A stretch of DNA of 64,000 bases, taken from the NCBI GenBank assembly GCA_035551675.1, contig DASZMV010000056.1, forward strand, positions 1 through 64,000. The letters run 5' to 3'. Each line of letters starts with the position of its first letter. Position 1 is the first letter of the stretch. Below are positions 10,941 through 22,700 of the stretch, one piece after another. Position numbers and translations under genes: made by a program. The stretch is from JAFECT01 sp035551675. Lineage in GTDB: Bacteria; Pseudomonadota; Alphaproteobacteria; Caulobacterales; Caulobacteraceae. The notes under the pieces are model-generated. The model saw only the letters and a program-made list of their open reading frames with translations, did no database searches and had not been told where the DNA came from.

Positions 10941-10964
10941 GGGTATTTTCCGTGGTTCAAATTC

Positions 10965-12377
10965 TTAGTTCAACCCCACCACGCCCTTCATCTCATCGAT
11001 GATCGCATCCGTGCGGTAGCCCTTGCCGTTCTTGAACACCAGCGGCATGTGTTCGATCGCTGTAACGTCCTTCAGCGGGTCGCCGTCGATCAGGATCAGA
11101 TCCGCCCGCTTGCCGACCTCGACCGTCCCGCGATCCTTGTCCAAACCTTCGAAGATCGCGCCGTTCAGGGTCGCGATCTTCACCGCCTGTTCGAAGCTGA
11201 ACCCGTCGTCCTCAACCAACAGCTCCACCTCACGCTTGCCGGCAAAGCCCGGCACGACGCCGCCGTATCCGGTAGGGTCGGTCCCCGCCATCAGGAACCC
11301 GCCCGCGTCGACGAACGCTTTTTCCATGCGCGCCAGTTTCGGATAGGCCGCGCCGGACGGGCTCTCCTTCTGCGCCTGGATGTGCTTCCAGGTGGATTCG
11401 TACTGCTCGCGCTCCTCCGGGATCAGCACCGACAGCGCACGTTCCGGCGCCTCGGGCCGGCCCGGAACCGACGTTTCGAACACCGTCAGCGTCGAGGTCA
11501 GCGCCACGTGGTGGTCGATCAGATCCTTGATCAAGACCCTCGCCTGCGGCCCGTCCGGATCGAGCGCCACCTGCGATTTCACCACGTCGCCGCGGTCGGG
11601 GCAGACGTCGGGCTTCTTGTCGGTCACGAAGTCGGTAGAGACGAAGAAGCCGTTCTCGAGGTTGTCGATGCCCGCGTCGATCGCCTCGTGATAGGTGATC
11701 GAACACAGATGCGCGGTCACCTTGCGCCCGCGCTTGTGCGCCGTCGCGTCGATGGCCTGCAGCTCCGCACGCGTCAGGTGCATGTACCCCTTGAACGAGG
11801 TCACGCCGAGGTCGGACCAGTAGTTCACCATCTGCACCGCTTCGTTGGCGTCCTTCAGCACATGCACCTTCAGGATCGGCAGTCCAGGCCCGTTCAGATA
11901 CGGCCCGGTGACGTCGATGTCCGGCCCGATGGCGCGCCCGGCGTTGATCTCGTCACGCAGCTGCAGATCGGCATAGGCGTTCATCGATCCCGCGGTACGC
12001 ATGGTCGTCGTCCCGCCCGCGAGATACAGGCGGGGAAACGAGTACAGCATCTCGGTGTAGTTCGCGTGCCCGGTCGGGTAGAACATGTGCTCGTGCATCA
12101 TGACGAACCCGGGGAGCAGGGTTTTGCCGGTTCCGTCGATGATGGTTGCGTCCGCCGGCGCCGGCGTCGATGCAGGTGCGACGGCCGCGATGCGCCCGTT
12201 TCTGACGACGACCGTCATATCGTGCTGCGCGGGCTTGCCCGTTCCATCGATCAGCTCGACATGGGTAAACGCGATGACCGGCTGATCGTACGCGACGACC
12301 TTCGGCGGCGGAGTCTGCGCACGTGCTACGACCGACGTTGCTGACGCAATTGCAAGGATGATGAGCAAACGGCGCAT
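10965..12377 (-). CDS. Exported amidohydrolase-family metalloenzyme
   Basis: A 470-residue protein with a signal peptide (about 1-20, ending VARAQ), so periplasmic or secreted. The N-terminal beta sandwich and LLPGFVMMHEHMF give the amidohydrolase HxH motif (H95 and H97). Further candidate metal or catalytic residues are K in GVTSFKGYMHL, H in VTAHLCS and D in MAGTDPTGYGG. The C-terminal GTVEVGKRADLILIDGDP is the typical end of the fold. Relatives act on peptides or cyclic amides; the substrate here is unknown. The gene is bracketed by two directly oriented 182-bp repeats, an arrangement that could allow deletion or duplication. Confidence 0.9.
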   Translation of the reverse strand: MRRLLIILAIASATSVVARAQTPPPKVVAYDQPVIAFTHVELIDGTGKPAQHDMTVVVRNGRIAAVAPASTPAPADATIIDGTGKTLLPGFVMMHEHMFYPTGHANYTEMLYSFPRLYLAGGTTTMRTAGSMNAYADLQLRDEINAGRAIGPDIDVTGPYLNGPGLPILKVHVLKDANEAVQMVNYWSDLGVTSFKGYMHLTRAELQAIDATAHKRGRKVTAHLCSITYHEAIDAGIDNLENGFFVSTDFVTDKKPDVCPDRGDVVKSQVALDPDGPQARVLIKDLIDHHVALTSTLTVFETSVPGRPEAPERALSVLIPEEREQYESTWKHIQAQKESPSGAAYPKLARMEKAFVDAGGFLMAGTDPTGYGGVVPGFAGKREVELLVEDDGFSFEQAVKIATLNGAIFEGLDKDRGTVEVGKRADLILIDGDPLKDVTAIEHMPLVFKNGKGYRTDAIIDEMKGVVGLN

Positions 12378-12404
12378 GCGGAATCCCCCCTGTTTTAAAA
12401 ACTA

Positions 12405-12586
12405 TAGCACCTCTCCCCCCGCTGGGGGGAGACCGGCGGCGAAGCCGCCAGAGGAGGGCCGGTGCGCCGACGTCAGGGGATTATCGGGTAACCGGTGCGC
12501 CGCGTCAGATCGCTTATCACCACCGTCGGCGCACCTGCCCTCCTCTGCCGCGCGGAGCGCGGCTGTCTCCCCCCAGCGGGGGGAGA
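12405..12586. repeat. 182-bp hairpin-ended repeat, copy B
   Basis: Same orientation and length as 10759-10940, with about five single-base differences (for example GGCCGGTGCG instead of GGCAGGTGCG). It fills most of the gap between the amidohydrolase start (12377) and the rlmE stop (12610). Confidence 0.88.
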
Positions 12587-12609
12587 TGCGGCTGGTAATT
12601 GGCGGGTTG

Positions 12610-13311
12610 CTATTTCTTGAACCCCATCGCGACGAGATACACTTCGCTCGACCCCGCGCGGCTCGACTTCGGCTTGACGAACTTCACCTCCGCGAACGCC
12701 GCCTTCAACGTCGTGAGCACGTCCCCCGCGCTCCCCCCCTGGAAGTTCTTGCTCACGAACGCGCCGCCGGGTTTCAGGTTCGCCACCGCGAAATCGGCCG
12801 CCGCTTCGATCAGCGCGATGATCTTCAGGTGGTCGGTGCGTTTGTGCCCCACGGTGTTGTGCGCCATGTCGCTCAGCACCAGGTCGGGCGGCCCGCCCAG
12901 CGCCGCGAGCAACTGTTCGCCCACGCCCGGATCGGTGAAGTCGGCCTGGATCAGGTGCGCGCCGGGGATCGGGTCCACCGGCAGCAGGTCGACGCCCGCC
13001 ACCTCGGCCGCGCCGCGCTGCAACGCCGCCTGCACCCAGCCGCCGGGCGCGCAGCCCAGGTCGACCACGCGCACGCCGCGCTTGATCAGGTGATAGCGGT
13101 CGTCGATCTCCATCAGCTTGAACGCCGCGCGCGAACGCCAGCCCTCGGCCTTGGCCTTCTTCACATAGGGGTCGGCGATCTGGCGCTCGAGCCACTGCTG
13201 CGAGGACAGGGTGCGCCCCTCCGCGGTCTTCAGCCGCTTTTTCAGGCCGCGTCCGGCGGGATCCCCGCCCGTGGGCGGCCGCACCATGCGCCGGCGTTCG
13301 TCATCGCTCAT
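12610..13311 (-). CDS. rlmE: 23S rRNA (uridine-2'-O) methyltransferase
   Basis: Methylates the 2'-O of U2552 in 23S rRNA (E. coli numbering), a late step in 50S assembly. The 233 residues carry the SAM motif VVDLGCAPGGW (83-92) and the K-D-K-E tetrad at K65, D148 (LSDMAHN), K188 (FVSKNFQGG) and E223 (SSEVYLVAMG). A basic N-terminal extension of about 30 residues precedes the core, as in many alphaproteobacterial members. The gene is divergent from the cyclophilin gene; 68 bases separate the starts. Confidence 0.97.
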   Translation of the reverse strand: MSDDERRRMVRPPTGGDPAGRGLKKRLKTAEGRTLSSQQWLERQIADPYVKKAKAEGWRSRAAFKLMEIDDRYHLIKRGVRVVDLGCAPGGWVQAALQRGAAEVAGVDLLPVDPIPGAHLIQADFTDPGVGEQLLAALGGPPDLVLSDMAHNTVGHKRTDHLKIIALIEAAADFAVANLKPGGAFVSKNFQGGSAGDVLTTLKAAFAEVKFVKPKSSRAGSSEVYLVAMGFKK

Positions 13312-13379
13312 CGGCTACACATAGACGTTGGAGGGCGGCGCCTCTATACCCGCCGCTTCACTTCAGGAGCCCTTGCCCC

Positions 13380-13844
<465 letters not shown>

Positions 13845-13957
13845 GGGGCACGCCCCCGGGACGCGCCTTTTTCCTGACTTATTTGTAACCTCGCCGTCGA
13901 GCACCGGTCACGGTCCTGGGCTATAGTCCCCTCGTATTCTCGAGGGAGAAGCTTGCC

Positions 13958-15148
13958 ATGGCTGGTTCAAACCGAATGTGGACGGCGCTTCGCCTGGCCC
14001 TGGTGCTCGGGGTCGCGGCCCTGGCCATGCCGGCGTCGGCGCTCGACGCCCAGCACGGCAAGGGGGACGACAGCTCCATCGAGGTGACCGGGGCCAAGAC
14101 CGACCTGACCTTCGCCGCCGCGCACAACGTGCATGTGGCCGCCACCAGCAGCGACGACATCTTCGTCGCCGGTCACGACATCCGCTTCGATGGGGGCAGC
14201 GCCGACCACGCCTTCGCCGCGGGCGAGACCATCACCGTCGCGGGCGACAACGCGCGCGCCTTCCTGACCGCCGGTCACGACATCACCTTCGAGTCCGGCT
14301 CGAGCGCGAGCGACGTGATCGCCTTCGGCCAGAACGTCAGCTTCAACCCGACGTTCAAGATCGGCGGCTCGGCCGTGGCGTTCGGCAAGGAAGTGCACGT
14401 GCAGGCGCCGGTTGGCCGCGACCTTGTCGTCGCCGGCAACGAGGTGACCATCGACTCCGCCGTCACCGGCAACGTGCGCGCCGAAGGCCGTCACATCGTC
14501 ATCGGCCCCAACGCGAAGATCGGCGGCGACCTGTCCTACCGCGCCAGCGACAAGATCGAGATCTCGCCGCAGGCGACGGTTACCGGCAAGAAGGTCGTGC
14601 TGCCGCCGGAGAAGAACAGCTTCACCTGGGGCGGTCACCACAACACCATCCACATGGGCCGCGGCCTGCATCACCGCGTCCTGCACGACGTGATGGGCGG
14701 CCTCGGCTTCATCGTGCTGTGCCTGGTGATGACGGCGGCGTTCCCGCTGTTGATGGCGCGCTCGGGCGCCATGCTGACGCGCAATCCGCTGATGGCGGCG
14801 GTGGTGGGCCTGATGGTGCTGATCGTGGGACCGGTGCTGTCGATCATCGCCATGGTGACCATCATCGGCCTGACGCTCGGCTTCGTGATGTGGGCCCTGA
14901 TCTGGACCGCGCTGCTGGTCGGTTTCGTCGGCGCCGCGGCGGGCGTGGCTTCGCTCGCCGGCCGCTTCAAGGCCGACGGCGCGCCGGCGCTGGGCCCGCA
15001 ACTCGGCTGGACCTTGGTCGGCGCGCTGGCGATCAGCATCCTGGGCGCCCTGCCCTTCGTCGGCTTCTGGGTCTGGCTCCTCGCGTGCGTCCTCGGCACG
15101 GGCGCGGTGGCGGCGCAGGCCCGCGCGCTGATGGCGAAGCCGGCGTGA
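13958..15148 (+). CDS. Exported bactofilin-like beta-helix protein with C-terminal membrane domain
   Basis: A 396-residue protein with a signal peptide (about 1-29, ending ASALD). Residues 35-205 are short repeated beta turns such as GRDLVVAGNEVTI and GHDIRFDGGSADH, like the polymer-forming (bactofilin) fold, but exported. Residues 235-390 hold about four to five hydrophobic helices with glycine-rich loops. The gene is a single unit: GGGAG precedes the ATG, and a 29-bp perfect inverted repeat follows the stop. A role as a membrane-anchored periplasmic scaffold is inference; no enzymatic motif is seen. Confidence 0.8.
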   Translation: MAGSNRMWTALRLALVLGVAALAMPASALDAQHGKGDDSSIEVTGAKTDLTFAAAHNVHVAATSSDDIFVAGHDIRFDGGSADHAFAAGETITVAGDNARAFLTAGHDITFESGSSASDVIAFGQNVSFNPTFKIGGSAVAFGKEVHVQAPVGRDLVVAGNEVTIDSAVTGNVRAEGRHIVIGPNAKIGGDLSYRASDKIEISPQATVTGKKVVLPPEKNSFTWGGHHNTIHMGRGLHHRVLHDVMGGLGFIVLCLVMTAAFPLLMARSGAMLTRNPLMAAVVGLMVLIVGPVLSIIAMVTIIGLTLGFVMWALIWTALLVGFVGAAAGVASLAGRFKADGAPALGPQLGWTLVGALAISILGALPFVGFWVWLLACVLGTGAVAAQARALMAKPA

Positions 15149-15159
15149 GGAACGGGAGC

Positions 15160-15310
15160 GAGTCCACGGACCACACGGAAAGCACGGAAGGCTTCTCGCC
15201 GACGTGCCTCGAAAGAGCGAAGGGGGCGCAATGCGCCGCCTTCATTTTTATGCGTTGATCGCAACGGTCCGAGTTCGCAAATCCGTGCTTTCCGTGTGGT
15301 CCGTGGACTC
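15160..15310. repeat. Long inverted-repeat element between convergent genes
   Basis: Perfect 29-bp arms at 15160-15188 and 15282-15310 share the word GAGTCCACGGACC with the outer arms of the element at 8263-8548. About 93 bases of GC-rich spacer lie between. It follows a plus-strand gene and precedes the stop of a minus-strand gene, so it could act as a bidirectional terminator. Confidence 0.85.
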
Positions 15311-15327
15311 TCTTTCGACCCGTGCGG

Positions 15328-16359
15328 CTAGCGCACCGGATCGAGGATCAGGAGTTTCAGCGAGCCGGGCTTTGCCCTCGGCCTTCCGTTCGGGCCCGGC
15401 GTGGGGTCGACGTCGGCGGCGGCGATGAAGACGCGGCCGGTCTTGGGATCCACCCCCATCGTCCGCCCCGTGACCTTCGTCGCGATCGGCTCGAGCGCCA
15501 CGTACTTGTCGGGACCTTCCTGCTGGATCACCGACAGGGTGCCGTCGCGACCGTTGGAGCTGAAGGCGCGATGGTGCGACGGGTCGTAGGCGGCGGAGTC
15601 GCTGCCCTTGCCGATCGGAACCGTCGCGACGATGGCGCCGGTCCTGCCGTTCACCACCACCATCTTCTCGTTCACGCAGCTCACGAACACGCGGTCGTTC
15701 TTCTCGTCGACCGCGAGACCGTGCGGGCTCTCGCAGTCAGCGATGGGATAGCGCGCGTCGACCTTGTTGCTGCGCGCGTCGATGCGGATCAGTTCGCGCT
15801 TCTCTTCGCCGTTGACGTAGACGTGGCCCTTGCCGTCCGCGGCGCCCGACTCGAGCTTGCCGCCGCCGGCGATGGTGGCGACGACCTTGTTGGTGTGCGG
15901 GTTGATCACGCTGAGCGTGGCCGGGTCGCCCTCGACCACGAAGACGTGGCCGGTGACCGGATCGAACGCCATGGCGTCGGCGTCGGCGGCGGCCTTGATG
16001 TGCGCCTTGATCTTGAACGTCTTGAGGTCGAAGGCCACCGCCTCGCCGGCCTTGCCGTCGTCGGTGTAGCCCGTGCCGGTGGCGTGCGAGATCGCCGTGC
16101 CGTGCGTGCCGCCGGCGATCCCCCTCACCGTGCCCAGCAGCACGCCCCGCTTGCCGTCCACGATCGCGAGCTGGTCGCTGTGGGCGATGTAGACGCGGTC
16201 CGAGGCGCTATCGACGACGACGTAATCCCAGCGATCCGGCGCGCCCAGCGGCACCGCCTTGACCAGCCGGTAGGCCGGCGCCGGCGCCGCGCCCGCCGCC
16301 ACCGCGAGGCCGAGCCCCGCCACCGAGGCCGCCAGGGCCGCCATCGAAAGCTTCTTCAT
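15328..16359 (-). CDS. Exported YncE-like beta-propeller protein
   Basis: The ATG at 16359 has GGAGG seven bases upstream and begins a signal peptide (MKKLSMAALAASVAG... to about 26); an earlier in-frame start would add 22 residues and hide it. The 343 residues hold about seven blade repeats with words such as DRVYIAHSDQLAIVDG, TGHVFVVEGDP and DRVFVSCVNEKMVVVNG. This is the YncE/NHL-type surface or periplasmic propeller fold. Such proteins usually bind ligands or act as scaffolds; the target is unknown. Confidence 0.85.
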   Translation of the reverse strand: MKKLSMAALAASVAGLGLAVAAGAAPAPAYRLVKAVPLGAPDRWDYVVVDSASDRVYIAHSDQLAIVDGKRGVLLGTVRGIAGGTHGTAISHATGTGYTDDGKAGEAVAFDLKTFKIKAHIKAAADADAMAFDPVTGHVFVVEGDPATLSVINPHTNKVVATIAGGGKLESGAADGKGHVYVNGEEKRELIRIDARSNKVDARYPIADCESPHGLAVDEKNDRVFVSCVNEKMVVVNGRTGAIVATVPIGKGSDSAAYDPSHHRAFSSNGRDGTLSVIQQEGPDKYVALEPIATKVTGRTMGVDPKTGRVFIAAADVDPTPGPNGRPRAKPGSLKLLILDPVR

Positions 16360-16493
16360 CGTCCATCCTCCACCGTCTTGGGTCCTGACTAGGCCATTCG
16401 CATGACCGGGCCAAGACGTCGCCAAACCCAGGCTGCGGTAGGGCCGGCGACCGGAATTGACCGTTCGCGACGCGCCTATCGACGCAGGCGATG

Positions 16494-16508
16494 GTTCTCA
16501 CTATGTTC
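16494..16508. promoter_or_regulatory. LexA (SOS) box upstream of uvrA
   Basis: GTTCTCACTATGTTC fits the alphaproteobacterial LexA operator GTTC-N7-GTTC exactly. It lies 88 bases before the uvrA start and so would put uvrA under DNA-damage control. LexA control of uvrA is established in Caulobacter; its role here is inferred from the motif. Confidence 0.85.
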
Positions 16509-16595
16509 TCATGCTAATGGTGAGTCCCCGCACTACATGAAAGCGTTGGCCTCCCGGCCTGCCGGGGGGCCGGTTTCGCATCTTTTCGAGAGCCC

Positions 16596-19520
<2,925 letters not shown>

Positions 19521-19522
19521 AG

Positions 19523-19566
19523 CGGTTTCCGGCGAAGTGGAAACCGGTTCGCCGTCAGAAACCGCG
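19523..19566. repeat. Imperfect hairpin after uvrA
   Basis: GCGGTTTC and GAAACCGC form the outer stem; GGCGAA and TTCGCC form an inner one around GTGGAAACCGG. The same GCGGTTTCCGG-type word is a common interspersed element in alphaproteobacteria. It lies directly after the uvrA stop. Confidence 0.65.
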
Positions 19567-19587
19567 ACAAAGCACAATCTAGCGCGC

Positions 19588-19608
19588 CGCTCTGATTCAA
19601 TCAGAGCG
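19588..19608. terminator. Perfect 10-bp stem hairpin between convergent genes
   Basis: CGCTCTGATT, C, AATCAGAGCG forms a 10-bp perfect stem between the uvrA stop (19520) and the stop of the membrane-protein cluster (19618). It has no T-run but is well placed as a bidirectional terminator. Confidence 0.55.
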
Positions 19609-19617
19609 AACTGCGCT

Positions 19618-20547
19618 CTACGCGCCGCCGCCCTTGCGGATCTGCATGAAGGCCTGGACGCGCGCGCCGACGAAGATGGCCGTCGTGAGCGCGCCGGCGA
19701 TGGCGGAAAAGGCCTCGCGCAGGATAGCGCCCGGCGTAAAGAGGTCCGCAATCTCCGGGTTGGCGGCGTCGAACGCGCTTTTCATATTCTTGGGATCGCC
19801 GATCACCAGCGTGAGCCCCGCTCCGATGATGAACTCGCACATCACGCCGACAAGTACGGCCATGGCGAGGGTCAAGGCATAGCCCCCCAACAGGCCGTAA
19901 AACCGGCCCCGAGTCAGGTTCCACGAGCCGAACACGTCGATCCGCCCCTGTTCGAAGGTGAGCGGTCCCGCGAGCGACAATCGGATCGAAAAATAGACCA
20001 GGACGCAGAGCGTGGCGGTGAATGCGATCGCAACGCCCATCAACGACGCGACCGGGCCGCCGACGGCGAACACGCCTTGAAACAAGAGGCTCGCCAAGCT
20101 GCCGGTCAGGTAGATTCCGAAGAACAAGGCGTACAGGATCAAGAGCAGGCCGAACTGACGCAGCTCCTGCGCGCCGAGCTTGAGACTGAATAGGCCGCGA
20201 TCACGCGGCGTCATGGCTACGCGAAAGACGCCTGGGTCGGTCAGGGCCGAAACCAGCACGGTCGCAAGCACCGCTAGCCCGAAGCCTTGGAACATCCAGC
20301 CCATCACCGAGATGGCCAGCTCGGCCTGGGCAGGCGTGACGGTGGGCGCGGTCGCAGGCAATGCTCCGCCGACCGGAAGGAAGCTCAGCTTGCTCAGGCG
20401 GGCATAGCCGTCACGCGCCATGACGACGCCGGGTTGAAACGCGAGCAGGCCCAGGAACTGCAACACCGCCCACGCAACCAACGCCAGCGGCCGGTCGCGG
20501 ACCACGCGAAAGCCCTCGAAGGCGATGTCGGTGACTGAGAGCTTCAT
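19618..20547 (-). CDS. Tandem membrane-protein family, member 1 (most divergent)
   Basis: A 309-residue protein with about six hydrophobic segments. It shares with its four upstream neighbours an N-terminal FEGFRVVRDRP segment, a GLFSLKLGAQELRQF segment and the motif FGSWNLTRGRFYGLLGG. The last pattern (xSWxLTxGxx) is typical of the membrane domain of glycerophosphodiester phosphodiesterase-like and DUF975-type proteins. Its C-terminal signature is shortened to MQIRKGGGA. Function unknown; the most downstream gene of the array. Confidence 0.85.
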   Translation of the reverse strand: MKLSVTDIAFEGFRVVRDRPLALVAWAVLQFLGLLAFQPGVVMARDGYARLSKLSFLPVGGALPATAPTVTPAQAELAISVMGWMFQGFGLAVLATVLVSALTDPGVFRVAMTPRDRGLFSLKLGAQELRQFGLLLILYALFFGIYLTGSLASLLFQGVFAVGGPVASLMGVAIAFTATLCVLVYFSIRLSLAGPLTFEQGRIDVFGSWNLTRGRFYGLLGGYALTLAMAVLVGVMCEFIIGAGLTLVIGDPKNMKSAFDAANPEIADLFTPGAILREAFSAIAGALTTAIFVGARVQAFMQIRKGGGA

Positions 20548-20663
20548 GGTCTGGGGTCCATGGTCTGGGGTCTCCGCCGCCTACGGACGGTCGCCGGGCG
20601 CGCGCCCGCTCATGCCCGCCCTGGCCTGACTCCGCAAGCCGCGGTTCAGGACACCGCCCTGAT

Positions 20664-21581
20664 TCAGAAAGCTTCCGCGGCCTTGTCGCCGGCGGTGAGC
20701 TGACGATAGGCGGCGGCCTGGGGCGCGTAGAGGATCGTATAGATCAGTGAGAAGCCGACCACGCTCACCAGGAAGGCCAGGACGAGGGCGACGATCACCA
20801 TCGGCCCGGCGGTCGAGAAGTCCGCCGTATGGCCCTGGGCCGCGCTGGCGATGGCGGGTCCCATACCGGCGATCATCACGATGATGATGACGATGTAGAG
20901 GGCGATCAACACGCCCAGGCAGATCAGCGCGGTCAGGGCGTACATGCCGAACAGCGGCCAGAACCGCCCCCGGGTCAGGGCCCAGGACCCGAAAATGCGG
21001 ATGCGCTTCTCGGCGAAGGTCTGGGCGTAGGCGAGCGACAGGCGCACCACCACCCATACCGCCAGACAGACGAAGCCGACCGTGGCGATAACGCCCGCGA
21101 GGACGCCGGCGATGTTGTTGGCCTTGTAGACGACGCCCACCGCCACCATCAGCACGCCCGCGACCACCGCCTCGGCGACGAGGCCGAGGATGGTCATCAC
21201 CACGACGACGACGAAGACACGCAGCTCGTCGCCGCCGATCTTGAGATAGGCCACGCCCTTGTCCTCGGGCCGCAGGGTCGCTCGGAAGATCGCGCACAGC
21301 AGCATGGTGGTCGCGATCAGGCTGAACGGCAGAAACACCGCGTCGATCTTCAGCGCGTTGGTCATGGCCGCGGTCGGGTTCGCGGGGTTGTTCAGGGCGC
21401 CCGGGTTCATGGCGCCGGGCGTCATGGCGCTCATCAGGCCGAGCGAACCCATGAGCGCGAAACCCAGGATCATCGCCACGACGAAGAACAGACCCCAGAC
21501 CAGCATGGACCAGGGATGCCGGCGCGCCACGCGGAAACCTTCGACACACGCGTCGGTCGCTGAAAAGCTGGCCACCGTCAC
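20664..21581 (-). CDS. Tandem membrane-protein family, member 2
   Basis: A 305-residue multi-pass membrane protein. Family words are CVEGFRVARRHPWSML at the N-terminus, IFRATLRPEDKGVAYLKIG, then RLSLAYAQTFAEKR and FGSWALTRGRFWPLFG. The C-terminal word is YAPQAAAYRQLTAGD. A low-complexity, Met/Asn/Pro-rich extracytoplasmic loop follows the first helix. It lies 116 bases from member 1. No catalytic residues are recognised. Confidence 0.87.
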   Translation of the reverse strand: MTVASFSATDACVEGFRVARRHPWSMLVWGLFFVVAMILGFALMGSLGLMSAMTPGAMNPGALNNPANPTAAMTNALKIDAVFLPFSLIATTMLLCAIFRATLRPEDKGVAYLKIGGDELRVFVVVVVMTILGLVAEAVVAGVLMVAVGVVYKANNIAGVLAGVIATVGFVCLAVWVVVRLSLAYAQTFAEKRIRIFGSWALTRGRFWPLFGMYALTALICLGVLIALYIVIIIVMIAGMGPAIASAAQGHTADFSTAGPMVIVALVLAFLVSVVGFSLIYTILYAPQAAAYRQLTAGDKAAEAF

Positions 21582-21680
21582 CCCTCCATCCGCGCGACAC
21601 GGATTCCCGCCGGAATCAGCGCCTTATCCAGAACAGGCTCGCACGGCCCAAAGGTCCGGTCGAGGCGCCGGCGCGGGTTC

Positions 21681-22628
21681 TCAGGCGTGTGTGTCTTCGC
21701 CGCCCGTGATGCTGCGATAGATCTCGGCCCAGGGCGGCAAGGCGAAGGCCTGCATCACCGCCGCCACCAGCGAGCCGAGGATCAGCCAGACCAGGGTCGC
21801 GACCGACGCGACGCTCATCAGCCCGGCGACGCCGAGGCCATGCGCCATGGGCGCCGTCGTGGGGGGCGGCGCTCCCGCGGGCGTCGGCAACAGGCCCGCG
21901 AGCGGCAGAAGCGAGAACAGGGTCCCCGCCAACACCATGATGTAGAGCCCGATGAGCAAGGCGCAGATCAGAAAGCCGGTCCAGAACAGCCGCCAGGACA
22001 CGCCCTTGGTCAGCTTCCACGAGTCGAAATAGGCGAAGCGCCGTTCGGCGAAGGTCGCCACCGCGCCCAGCGACAGGCGAAGGCTGAGCCAGAAGGTGAA
22101 GATCGCCAGCAGCACGAGGGTGAGGCCCACGACCCATCCCGCGCCGGCGCCGGCGAGCTTGGACGCGGCTACAACCATGATGAAGAGGAAGACACAGACC
22201 ACCGTGTAGACCGTCACCAGAATGCCGACGACGATCTGCACCGCGAACTGCCAGAACTCGGCCGCGCCCAGGCGCAGATAGCCGAAGCTGCTCTTCTGCG
22301 GCTGCAGCACCGCGCGGAAGGCGGCGTTGTAGAGGATGGCGTTCACGAACAGACCCCACAGACCCAGCGGCAGCGCCCAGATCCCGAGCGCGTGCTGCGA
22401 CGCCTGCAGACGCCCCGATGCGATCGCGAGCTTCTCGTGGTCGTTCAGCGAGGCGAGCAGGTCACGCATGGCGCCGAGTTCATTGGCGCCGGCCATATGC
22501 GACACGATCAGGCGCGGCGCAAACGCCAGCAGAAGCACCGCCAGCGTCCACCACACCAGCACCATCGGCTTGCGCTCGACGACGTCCACGCCCGCCGAGA
22601 AAGCCCGGGCGACCGAAAAGGTCTTCAT
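21681..22628 (-). CDS. Tandem membrane-protein family, member 3
   Basis: The start at 22628 (MKTFSVARAFSAGVDVV) aligns with the N-termini of the other members; an upstream in-frame start would add 14 residues. The 315-residue product has about six hydrophobic segments with AFRAVLQPQKSSFGYLRLG, RLSLGAVATFAERR, FDSWKLTKGVSWRLF and, at the C-terminus, LPPWAEIYRSITGGED. A proline/alanine-rich loop (PTPAGAPPPTT) lies before the last helix. Confidence 0.87.
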   Translation of the reverse strand: MKTFSVARAFSAGVDVVERKPMVLVWWTLAVLLLAFAPRLIVSHMAGANELGAMRDLLASLNDHEKLAIASGRLQASQHALGIWALPLGLWGLFVNAILYNAAFRAVLQPQKSSFGYLRLGAAEFWQFAVQIVVGILVTVYTVVCVFLFIMVVAASKLAGAGAGWVVGLTLVLLAIFTFWLSLRLSLGAVATFAERRFAYFDSWKLTKGVSWRLFWTGFLICALLIGLYIMVLAGTLFSLLPLAGLLPTPAGAPPPTTAPMAHGLGVAGLMSVASVATLVWLILGSLVAAVMQAFALPPWAEIYRSITGGEDTHA

Positions 22629-22700
22629 CCTTATCCCCCACGCCGCGTTCTGCGGTCGCTTGTCGTTCACCCCAAGGCGGGGCCGTTTCGGCCTCTTGTC

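Noticed and set aside
10269..12344. A 691-residue plus-strand ORF across the amidohydrolase gene
   Set aside because: It runs through a secreted-protein gene, a repeat and the antisense of the amidohydrolase, so it is a frame artefact.
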